In this document: in pieces, positions 1 to 5,478 of the stretch
Numbering within the stretch: the first letter of the stretch is position 1
How the letters are laid out: each line of letters begins with the position of its first letter
Assembly: GCA_944390505.1 (NCBI GenBank)
Contig: CALXQF010000072.1
Span: forward strand, 1-6,900
Direction: 5' to 3'
DNA from: an uncultured Clostridia bacterium
Lineage (GTDB): Bacteria > Bacillota > Clostridia > TANB77 > CAG-508
Length of the DNA: 6,900 nucleotides
The notes under the pieces: generated by a model
Databases searched by the model: none
The model's input: only the letters and a program-made list of their open reading frames with translations
Told to the model about the DNA's origin: nothing
Program-made: the position numbers and the translations under genes

Positions 1-1
1 T

Positions 2-955
2 AGTGTTCCGAGAGTACCTATGAATTTACCAAGTAAAGACACTCTAAATCTTAAAGAAATATATAAAAGTACTCAAAATCGTTTTACTATCCCTACTACA
101 TTTTCTTATATTGATAATATGACTAATGGAATAGAACAAGGATATGTCAATACATTAATTACAAATGAAATAGGAGTTACTAAGATTTTTTCTATTACTG
201 TAATCTATAATGCACTTTGTGAAGGGCGTAACGTTCTTTACATTAATAATTACATAGATATTGAAGAGGTCGTTAGTCTTATTGTATTTAAGCATTGTCA
301 AACTCTATATCCAGACGAAAGCAAAGATTTAAAAATGTCAGATATTAAATATCATAAAATACCCGAGGATAGTTTGTTTTGGAGTGCTTACGAAGACTTT
401 ATGAATAAGTATAGCAAGCAAATTAAAATATTAACTTCCGAACAAGTAGATATTACTGGTGTTGAAAATTTATATAGTATTCTATATTCTGCACAAGTTT
501 CTTTTATAAATGATACTGAACATGGAGTAGATTTTGTAGTTATAGAAGGTATAGAGAATTTATCTTTTGAAAAAAATTATCAGAAAGTTAGCAGTGTTAC
601 AACAGCACTTGCAAACTATATGCCCTTTTTAAAAACTCAAGCTAAACACTTTTTAAAAACAAATAATTCCATTGCAGTTTTATTAACTACTTGCAATACA
701 AACATGAAGGATGCAAGAAGGGCTAACGCCTTTGGACAGATAGATGCTTATGTTGCCGTAAATAATATTGATAAAAGCATTTATCAATATTCTGATAACA
801 TTATTAGTTTGCAGAATATTTATACTTATCATTACTTCAATAAAGCCCATTTATTTAACCTGTATATAAATAAGTGTAAAAATAAAATAACTGCTTCTTC
901 TGCAATAGAAGTTGGACTTGACTTTGAAAATAATACTATTGAAAAGTATTACTAA
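2..955 (+). CDS. DnaB-like (replicative helicase C-terminal domain) ATPase with degenerate Walker A, probably 5'-truncated by the window
   Basis: The pattern of a DnaB-type RecA-fold domain is visible, in order (numbering from the ATG at 20). 'FSYIDNMTNGIEQGYVNTLI' (about 28-47) resembles the DnaB segment before the P-loop. The P-loop position reads 'NEIGVTKIF', keeping a Lys but lacking GKT/GKS. 'NVLYINNYIDIEEV' resembles the strand and helix after the P-loop. 'VDFVVIEGIENLS' sits where Walker B (IDYLQL) is expected. 'AVLLTTCNTNMKDARRANAFGQIDAYVAV' sections resemble the 'SQLNR ... DLR ... AD' region, and a Lys-rich strand ends the domain. DnaB proteins are ring helicases that unwind DNA at replication forks; this one may not bind or hydrolyse ATP normally. 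The ATG at 20 has no convincing ribosome site and the frame is open to base 2, so the N-terminal part probably lies upstream. Its position beside the recombinase suggests a gene of the mobile element. Family call moderate; function uncertain. Confidence 0.6.
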   Translation, partial: SVPRVPMNLPSKDTLNLKEIYKSTQNRFTIPTTFSYIDNMTNGIEQGYVNTLITNEIGVTKIFSITVIYNALCEGRNVLYINNYIDIEEVVSLIVFKHCQTLYPDESKDLKMSDIKYHKIPEDSLFWSAYEDFMNKYSKQIKILTSEQVDITGVENLYSILYSAQVSFINDTEHGVDFVVIEGIENLSFEKNYQKVSSVTTALANYMPFLKTQAKHFLKTNNSIAVLLTTCNTNMKDARRANAFGQIDAYVAVNNIDKSIYQYSDNIISLQNIYTYHYFNKAHLFNLYINKCKNKITASSAIEVGLDFENNTIEKYY

Positions 956-965
956 TTTATTAAGA

Positions 966-1014
966 GTATTGCAGTTATTGTGACATTATGTTAATGTCAT
1001 GATAACTGTAATAC
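966..1014. repeat. Long near-perfect hairpin (23-bp stem, 3-nt loop)
   Basis: Arms 966-988 and 992-1014 are inverted copies with loop TGT. Only three positions differ, and all three are G-U or U-G wobbles if read as + strand RNA, so the transcript would form an uninterrupted 23-bp helix. It begins 11 bases after the stop of the DnaB-like gene. No run of T follows directly (next bases are CTAAAATTTT), so it is not a textbook intrinsic terminator, although it could still stop transcription or protect the 3' end of the upstream mRNA. Other possibilities are a replication or packaging signal of the element, or a small repeat. Confidence 0.75.
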
Positions 1015-1048
1015 CTAAAATTTTAATAGGTAGTTTGTCTTTTTAATA

Positions 1049-1079
1049 TCATAAAAGTACAAGCTAAGCCATATACATT
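1049..1079 (+). promoter_or_regulatory. Possible SigE-like (mother-cell) promoter
   Basis: TATACATT at 1072-1079 matches 7 of 8 positions of the SigE -10 consensus (CATACAnT). TCATAAA at 1049-1055 is a partial match to the SigE -35 (kmATATT). The spacer is 16 bases, one or two longer than usual. Initiation would fall near 1086, just before the ribosome site at 1095-1102 for the 54-codon gene and the recombinase. AT-rich DNA gives chance matches, so this is only suggestive; its interest comes from the spoIVA context, since spoIVA and the skin recombinase spoIVCA are SigE-dependent in Bacillus subtilis. Confidence 0.35.
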
Positions 1080-1108
1080 AAACAGATAACTTTTGAGGAG
1101 GTAATTTT

Positions 1109-1273
1109 ATGGTAATTTTAGAAAGAAGAAAAAAAGAATTAGAAGTTCGTAAGGTTGTAGAACATAGTATGAAACAAGCACTTACGCAAGAACTTTTAGA
1201 AAAAGCTGTAAATACTGGTTTGTTAGACGAACTATCTGCTAAGAAGATAACAAAAGAATTACATATTGCTTAA
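1109..1273 (+). CDS. Small charged helical protein (54 aa) upstream of the recombinase
   Basis: The ATG at 1109 has a strong ribosome site, GAGGAGGT at 1095-1102, six bases upstream; the frame ends at TAA 1271-1273. The product begins MVILERRKKELEVRK and ends TKELHIA. It is rich in Lys, Glu and Leu, predicted to be mostly helical, with no Cys, no signal peptide and no membrane segment. I do not recognise a family. Only 24 bases separate it from the recombinase ATG, with no terminator between, so the two are probably cotranscribed. By analogy with small proteins that set recombination direction next to large serine recombinases (for example the 58-residue SprB of phage SPbeta), it is a candidate directionality factor, but this rests only on size and position. 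The ribosome site and tight coupling make a real gene likely. Confidence 0.7.
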   Translation: MVILERRKKELEVRKVVEHSMKQALTQELLEKAVNTGLLDELSAKKITKELHIA

Positions 1274-1297
1274 TATTTTATACTAGGAGGGTTACAT

Positions 1298-3196
1298 ATG
1301 GATTTGTACGAAATAAGAAATTTACTTTTAACTGGTAAAACAATATACGACTTACCTTTAGCTGTTACATTTTATGCTAGAGTATCTACTGATAAAGATG
1401 AACAGTTAAACTCATTTAATAACCAAATTCATTATTTTGAAAGTAAAATCAAAAATGTTTCTAACTGGACATTTGTAAATGGTTATTGGGACGAAGGAAT
1501 TACTGGAACATCAATGGATAAAAGAGACGACTTTAATCGTATGATAGAAGACGCTAAGGAACATAAATTTGATTTAATTCTTACTAAAGAAGTTAGTCGT
1601 TTTGCTAGAAATACAGTTGATACATTAACAACAGTGCGAAGCTTATTAAAGTCAGAAGTCGGTGTATATTTTGAAAGCGATAATATCAATACTTTATCTA
1701 ATGAAGGAGAATTAAGACTTACTATAATGTCTTCATTTGCACAAGACGAAAGTCGTAAGATTTCTGAAAGAGTAAAGTTTGGTTTTAAAAGGTCTATTGA
1801 AAGTGGTAGAGTTTTGGGAAGTAATTGCATATGGGGTTATAAGAAAGATAACTGTAAATTAGTAATTGTTCCAGAAGAAGCTGAAATAGTTAGAAAGATA
1901 TATGAGCTATACTCTACTGGCAAATATGGAATTAGAAGAATTGGCGATGAATTAGCCAAGCTAGGCTACTACACAAAGTCTAATAAAAAGTTTGCCTTTT
2001 CTACTATAAAAAATATTTTGACAAATCCGAAATATAAAGGTTATTATGTGGGCATGAAAACAACTAAAGTAGACTTTCTTTCTAAAAAGATTAAGTATTT
2101 AGACGAAAAAGACTGGATACAGTATAAAGACGAAAATGGTTTTGTTCCCCCTATCGTTTCAGAAGAACTTTGGGAGAAGTGTAATAGAATATATCTTGCT
2201 AATAGTGAGAAAGTTAAAAACAATGAAACCAGTTATACAAATAAATACACCTATTCAGGTAAAATCTATTGCAAGGAAGATGGCGAACTTTATTGGAGAA
2301 CAATTTGGCATAAAACCACCGAAGTTTGGCAGTGTAGCAAATATAAAAGAGGAACTAGGAAAGATTGCCCTAACTCCCCTACTCTGCATACTAATGAATT
2401 GGATTTTATTATGAAAATGATTTTCGACTGTTTATTTCAGAACAAAACTACTTACATAAATGAATTAATAGAAGTTTGCAGAAAGGTTCTTTCTGAGAAC
2501 AATTATGGCGATAAAATTAAAAAAGTTGAAACTAAAATAGAAAGCATTAAAGCAGAAAAAAGAAACTTAATAAAGTTATATACTGGTGGGCATATTGACG
2601 AAAAAGATTTTGAAGAAATGAATTTGTCTTTTAATAATCAGATAGAACCATTGGAAAATGAAATTTTGCAATTACAAGAAAAACAAAAAGATACTGGCAA
2701 TTTTGAAAGACAAACACTAAAGTTGAAAAACTTTTTTGAGGAAAATTTAAAAGCTGAGAACAGAAAAATTACAAGAGAATTAATTGACACTATGGTAGAT
2801 AAAATTGAAGTTGGCAAAGGAGATATACCTAATTTGATAAAATTAGATGTTTTCTTAAAACTCGGAATTACTATCCCTGTCTACTTTCGTTCTGACCTCC
2901 GTTTGCTACTTATTACACATATGATTAGAGCTGATATTGAAACAGAAGTATCTCCTATTGTAGGAAGCGAAAAACAGTCTGAAGATTTAGTGAATTATTT
3001 ACTTTCTGAGTTTGAATCAGATCCTAAAAAAATTTGGGAATCAAATATTTTTGGCAAAAACTTACATGAATTAGTGAATGAAGGCTTACAAAATAAACTT
3101 GCCAAAATGCCAGAAGAAGCACAAGCTAAATTACAAGAAACATTAGAAAGAATTGTGAATGAAGGTAGTGGCGGATTAATTTGTATCATTTTATAA
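1298..3196 (+). CDS. Large serine recombinase fused in frame to the SpoIVA C-terminus
   Basis: A site-specific recombinase that would cut and rejoin the ends of the element. The resolvase catalytic domain spans about 20-165: 'YARVST' with nucleophile Ser30, 'DEGITGTS', 'SRFARNT' with Arg101 and Arg104, and 'SSFAQDESRKISERVKFG'. The recombinase domain covers about 175-300 ('GYKK', 'ILTNPKYKGYYVG'). A zinc-ribbon region follows at about 318-365, with Cys325, Cys346 and Cys357 but Asp328 where a fourth ligand is expected. A coiled coil lies at about 403-465, then 'RELIDTMVDKIEV'. From His541 to residue 632 the sequence is not recombinase: it matches the last 92 residues of SpoIVA, ending 'NEGSGGLICIIL'. 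AGGAGG at 1285-1290, seven bases before the ATG, fixes the start. The fusion is best explained by integration of the element into spoIVA, with the reading frame running through the attachment site. The recombinase call is very secure; the SpoIVA tail is secure from its signature. Confidence 0.93.
   Translation: MDLYEIRNLLLTGKTIYDLPLAVTFYARVSTDKDEQLNSFNNQIHYFESKIKNVSNWTFVNGYWDEGITGTSMDKRDDFNRMIEDAKEHKFDLILTKEVSRFARNTVDTLTTVRSLLKSEVGVYFESDNINTLSNEGELRLTIMSSFAQDESRKISERVKFGFKRSIESGRVLGSNCIWGYKKDNCKLVIVPEEAEIVRKIYELYSTGKYGIRRIGDELAKLGYYTKSNKKFAFSTIKNILTNPKYKGYYVGMKTTKVDFLSKKIKYLDEKDWIQYKDENGFVPPIVSEELWEKCNRIYLANSEKVKNNETSYTNKYTYSGKIYCKEDGELYWRTIWHKTTEVWQCSKYKRGTRKDCPNSPTLHTNELDFIMKMIFDCLFQNKTTYINELIEVCRKVLSENNYGDKIKKVETKIESIKAEKRNLIKLYTGGHIDEKDFEEMNLSFNNQIEPLENEILQLQEKQKDTGNFERQTLKLKNFFEENLKAENRKITRELIDTMVDKIEVGKGDIPNLIKLDVFLKLGITIPVYFRSDLRLLLITHMIRADIETEVSPIVGSEKQSEDLVNYLLSEFESDPKKIWESNIFGKNLHELVNEGLQNKLAKMPEEAQAKLQETLERIVNEGSGGLICIIL
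2905..2930. other. Inferred right attachment site (attR) of the element inside spoIVA
   Basis: SpoIVA similarity starts at codon 2918 (His541 of the fusion) and the upstream codons read as recombinase, so the crossover must lie at or just before about 2915-2921. The exact core, probably two bases for a serine recombinase, cannot be set without the left junction. The local sequence includes ACACATATGATT around 2914-2925. Limits given are approximate. Confidence 0.5.
2918..3196 (+). pseudogene. spoIVA: spoIVA 3' fragment (last 92 codons), split by the element
   Basis: SpoIVA is a mother-cell ATPase that polymerises over the forespore outer membrane and forms the base on which the coat is built. 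Landmarks here are HMIRADIETE, 'PIVGSEKQSEDLVNYLL', 'DPKKIWESNIFG', 'LHELVNEGLQ', 'MPEEAQAKLQETLERI' and the diagnostic end 'NEGSGGLICIIL'. As I recall the B. subtilis protein (492 residues), these 92 residues align with its C-terminus without a gap. The ATPase domain and about 400 N-terminal residues are absent from the window; they should lie upstream beyond the element in the same orientation. The piece has no start or ribosome site of its own and is read only as the tail of the recombinase. The tail looks intact, with no stops or frameshifts, as expected if excision restores a working gene. Alternatively it is a dead remnant and another full copy exists. Confidence 0.85.
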
Positions 3197-3210
3197 GTTT
3201 CATTTTATTA

Positions 3211-3226
3211 GGTTTTATGGTATAAT
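3211..3226 (+). promoter_or_regulatory. SigA-type extended -10 promoter
   Basis: A perfect TATAAT at 3221-3226 is preceded by TGG at 3218-3220, giving an extended -10 (TGnTATAAT). No good -35 is present; the best candidates 17-18 bases upstream (around 3197-3203) are weak, which extended -10 promoters tolerate. Transcription would start near 3233 and leave about 55 bases of leader before the 79-residue gene. It lies only 24 bases after the spoIVA stop. Confidence 0.6.
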
Positions 3227-3235
3227 AGAGATAAT

Positions 3236-3249
3236 TAGGAAAATTCCTA
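3236..3249. promoter_or_regulatory. Small inverted repeat at the start of the leader, possible operator
   Basis: TAGGAAAATTCCTA has six-base arms (TAGGAA/TTCCTA) around AA. It lies about ten bases downstream of the -10, near the expected transcription start, where a repressor could act. It could equally form a tiny RNA hairpin or be chance in AT-rich DNA. Confidence 0.3.
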
Positions 3250-3287
3250 TGAAGGCAGCTATCGTGACAATATAAGGAGGACATTTT

Positions 3288-3527
3288 ATGAGTTATAGCT
3301 ATCCTATTTATCATCGCAATAGAGATGGAAAGAAAGAACATGTTGGTTATGTAGATAGGCTTTCTTTCTCAGAAGGGGAACCGCTTATTTTTCGGAATTT
3401 AAAAGGAAATTTGGTTAAAGTCGAAAAAATCACAGAGGTAATACATTTTTCAACTAATAGTAGCATTTTAGTGATTATCAACTTTGGGCCAGAATATGAA
3501 GTCATTCCTCAGTGTTCCTTCTTCTAA
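3288..3527 (+). CDS. Hypothetical small protein (79 aa)
   Basis: I do not recognise this protein. It begins MSYSYPIYHRNRDGKKEHVG, has a hydrophilic charged first half and a beta-prone second half ('VIHFSTNSSILVIINFGP'), and ends in CSFF. There is no signal peptide, clear membrane segment or metal motif. The start is well supported by AAGGAGG at 3274-3280, seven bases before the ATG. It has its own promoter (TATAAT at 3221) and its own terminator 13 bases after its stop, so it is a monocistronic unit between spoIVA and the germinant-receptor operon. The strong, probably SigA-type promoter suggests expression in growing cells, unlike its sporulation neighbours. Its lack of coupling to them gives no functional hint. 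A real gene is likely because promoter, ribosome site and terminator all agree. Confidence 0.75.
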   Translation: MSYSYPIYHRNRDGKKEHVGYVDRLSFSEGEPLIFRNLKGNLVKVEKITEVIHFSTNSSILVIINFGPEYEVIPQCSFF

Positions 3528-3540
3528 ATCTCTTTGTAAA

Positions 3541-3567
3541 GTCTCGGTTTATTCCGAGGCTTTTTTT
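3541..3567 (+). terminator. Rho-independent terminator
   Basis: GTCTCGG (3541-3547) pairs with CCGAGGC (3554-3560) around a six-base loop, including one T-G wobble, and is followed directly by seven Ts (3561-3567). It ends the transcript of the 79-residue gene and insulates the ger operon downstream. Confidence 0.9.
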
Positions 3568-3580
3568 ATGCACAAAAAAT

Positions 3581-3610
3581 TGAATATTTTTTTGTTTTTG
3601 GCAAAGACTA
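3581..3610 (+). promoter_or_regulatory. Possible SigG-like (forespore) promoter of the ger operon
   Basis: TGAATA at 3581-3586 matches the SigG -35 consensus, and AAGACTA at 3604-3610 matches five of seven positions of the SigG -10 (CATACTA), with a 17-base spacer. Known germinant-receptor operons of Bacillus are transcribed by SigG in the forespore, so the location fits. Initiation would fall near 3617, almost at the ribosome site AAAGGA (3618-3623), giving a very short leader, which is a point of caution. Confidence 0.5.
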
Positions 3611-3635
3611 GTAAAAGAAAGGATGATTCGTCATT

Positions 3636-5411
3636 ATGCAAAAAACAGATTCTCAATCTAATATATCAAAACAAAATTCTGAATCTAATTGGAAAAATGC
3701 GTTTTTAGAAAAGTTAAAATCTATATTTGATGAACCAAATAAAAATATCTATGACTTCTCTCTTTCTAGTCCTTATGAAGAATCTAAGGAGTCCCCTAAT
3801 CAGCTTACAACAAAACAAATACAAGAAAATGAAAAAATGACAGAAGTCAAAAATATTTTTCCAAGTTTAGATATTACCATAGAATATATGAAAGTAAAAT
3901 ACAATACCCTGATTAATAGTGATATTGTAATGCGTAACTTTGTTTTAAATGCTAGAAATAGGCAATATAAAGCCATGCTGTTTTTTATTGATGGTATGGT
4001 AGATTCTCAATTAATTAATAATAATGTATTAGAAGCTTTGATGATGAGAAACAGAGCTAATATTTTTGATGGAGACCAAAACCAAATTGTTTCTGAAGCA
4101 AAAGCAAGTAATATTGTAGTAAAAAGAGTCAAAAAATTCAATTTGGAAAACTATGTATATGATTGTTTGCTTCCTCAAAACAACGTCAAAAAAATTACTA
4201 CTTTTGACTCTGTTTTTAGTAGCATTAATATGGGAAATTGTATTTTATTTGTCGATACGATTCCTATTGCTTTTGACATTGATGTAAAAGGTTTTAAGCA
4301 AAGAGAAGTAGGTAATCCTAATAATGAGATTATTATTAAAGGACCTCAAGAAGCTTTTGTAGAAAATTTGAGGACCAATACTTCTTTACTTCGTAGAGTT
4401 GTGAATAATGAAAATTTAATTATTGAAAATGTGGAAGTTGGTAAACTAAGTAAAACCAAATGTGCCATTTGCTATATGAAAAATATTGTGAATGATGATT
4501 TAGTAGCTGAAGTAAAATATCGTATGAATAATTTAGAAGTAGATTCTCTGTTATCTTCTGGAGAACTAGAACAATTAATTGAAGAAGACCATAAATATAG
4601 TGTTCCACAAATTTTATCAACTGAAAGACCAGACAAAGCTACCAAATATTTATATGGTGGTAGAGTTGTGATTATTGTTAATGGAAATCCCTATTGTTTA
4701 ATTATGCCTGCTACTTTAATTGATTTTATCTCTTCTTCTGAAGATACCAATTTAAAGCCACAATTTGCTAATTTTATTAAGTTTTTACGTTTATTAGCAA
4801 TTGTTATTACACTATTACTTCCAGCTTTCTATGTAGCAATTGCCGATTTTCATCAAGAGCTTTTGCCAACAGAATTACTCTTTGCCATTCTTTCTTCTAG
4901 GCAAAATGTTCCATTTCCTATTATTTTTGAAATTTTAGTAATGGAGATTTCTTTTGAATTAATTAGGGAAGCTGGTTTAAGAGTTCCTTCCCCTATTGGT
5001 CCAACGATTGGAATTGTAGGAGCTTTAGTTTTAGGACAGGCTGCAGTTAGTGCAGGTATTGTAAGCCCTATTTTAATCATTATTGTAGCGATAACTGCAA
5101 TTGCCTCTTTTGCCATTCCCGATTTTTCTTTTGGCTTTCATTTAAGACTGTTCCGCTTCATTTTTATATTATTAGGATACATTGCAGGTTTTTTTGGTAT
5201 TGGCATTGGTATTTTTATTTATGTATGTGTACTTTGTAGTTTAAAATCATTTGGTGTACCTTATATGGCACCTTATGCACCTGTTACCAGTTTTAATGAT
5301 TCCCATTATTTTGTTGATCCTACCTGGAAAAGAGAAAAAAGAGCAGATTATTTGAACACTAAAAAGCAAGATTCCCAAAACCATATTAGTATGAAATGGA
5401 AGTATAAATAG
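3636..5411 (+). CDS. gerA: Spore germination protein, GerA family (receptor A subunit)
   Basis: The A subunit of a nutrient germinant receptor, which sits in the inner membrane of the dormant spore and helps trigger ion release. A long soluble N-terminal region (to about 375) includes 'LEALMMRNRANIFDG' and 'FVDTIPIAFDIDVKGFKQRE'. The membrane part begins with 'FIKFLRLLAIVITLLLPAFY' (about 380-400). It carries the family signature 'EAGLRVPSPIGPTIGIVGAL' (Arg449 to Pro456 in its centre) and ends with hydrophobic segments up to 'FGVPYMAPYAP' (about 545). At 591 residues it is longer than B. subtilis GerAA (about 480), mainly through a hydrophilic N-terminal extension of about 73 residues rich in Ser, Gln, Asn and Glu. 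The ATG at 3636 follows AAAGGA by 12 bases, a slightly long gap; no in-frame alternative is better. gerB follows after 67 bases with no terminator, so the genes form an operon. Confidence 0.96.
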   Translation: MQKTDSQSNISKQNSESNWKNAFLEKLKSIFDEPNKNIYDFSLSSPYEESKESPNQLTTKQIQENEKMTEVKNIFPSLDITIEYMKVKYNTLINSDIVMRNFVLNARNRQYKAMLFFIDGMVDSQLINNNVLEALMMRNRANIFDGDQNQIVSEAKASNIVVKRVKKFNLENYVYDCLLPQNNVKKITTFDSVFSSINMGNCILFVDTIPIAFDIDVKGFKQREVGNPNNEIIIKGPQEAFVENLRTNTSLLRRVVNNENLIIENVEVGKLSKTKCAICYMKNIVNDDLVAEVKYRMNNLEVDSLLSSGELEQLIEEDHKYSVPQILSTERPDKATKYLYGGRVVIIVNGNPYCLIMPATLIDFISSSEDTNLKPQFANFIKFLRLLAIVITLLLPAFYVAIADFHQELLPTELLFAILSSRQNVPFPIIFEILVMEISFELIREAGLRVPSPIGPTIGIVGALVLGQAAVSAGIVSPILIIIVAITAIASFAIPDFSFGFHLRLFRFIFILLGYIAGFFGIGIGIFIYVCVLCSLKSFGVPYMAPYAPVTSFNDSHYFVDPTWKREKRADYLNTKKQDSQNHISMKWKYK

Positions 5412-5478
5412 AAAATACTTTATATAAAATGAATTGATATAAATTTGCGAAAAATAAAAAACAAAAGGAGGTTTTAAA

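Noticed and set aside
20..22. ATG at 20 as the true start of the DnaB-like gene
   Set aside because: No ribosome site precedes it and the frame is open to base 2, so the start is more likely upstream of the window, though it cannot be excluded.
1035..1063. SigA-like promoter TTGTCT, 17-base spacer, TACAAG
   Set aside because: Both boxes match only four of six positions, and the SigE-like pair nearby fits slightly better; neither is proven.
1483..1830. 115-codon open frame on the minus strand within the recombinase
   Set aside because: It lies antisense to the conserved catalytic domain, has no recognisable motifs, and is explained by the coding bias of the + strand gene.
2136..2414. 92-codon open frame on the + strand within the recombinase
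   Set aside because: It is an alternative frame of the zinc-ribbon region with no ribosome site and no family features.
2995..3189. 64-codon minus-strand open frame opposite the SpoIVA tail
   Set aside because: The + strand has a strongly conserved protein here, and the antisense frame shows nothing recognisable.
3484..3708. 74-codon open frame spanning the terminator and the start of gerA
   Set aside because: It runs across a clear intrinsic terminator and a probable promoter, overlaps two better-supported genes and has no convincing ribosome site.
4853..5116. 87-codon minus-strand open frame within gerA, and similar ones at 4420-4620, 5247-5537 and 5751-5942
   Set aside because: All are antisense to membrane-protein genes, where T-rich codons leave the opposite strand open; none has a supported start.
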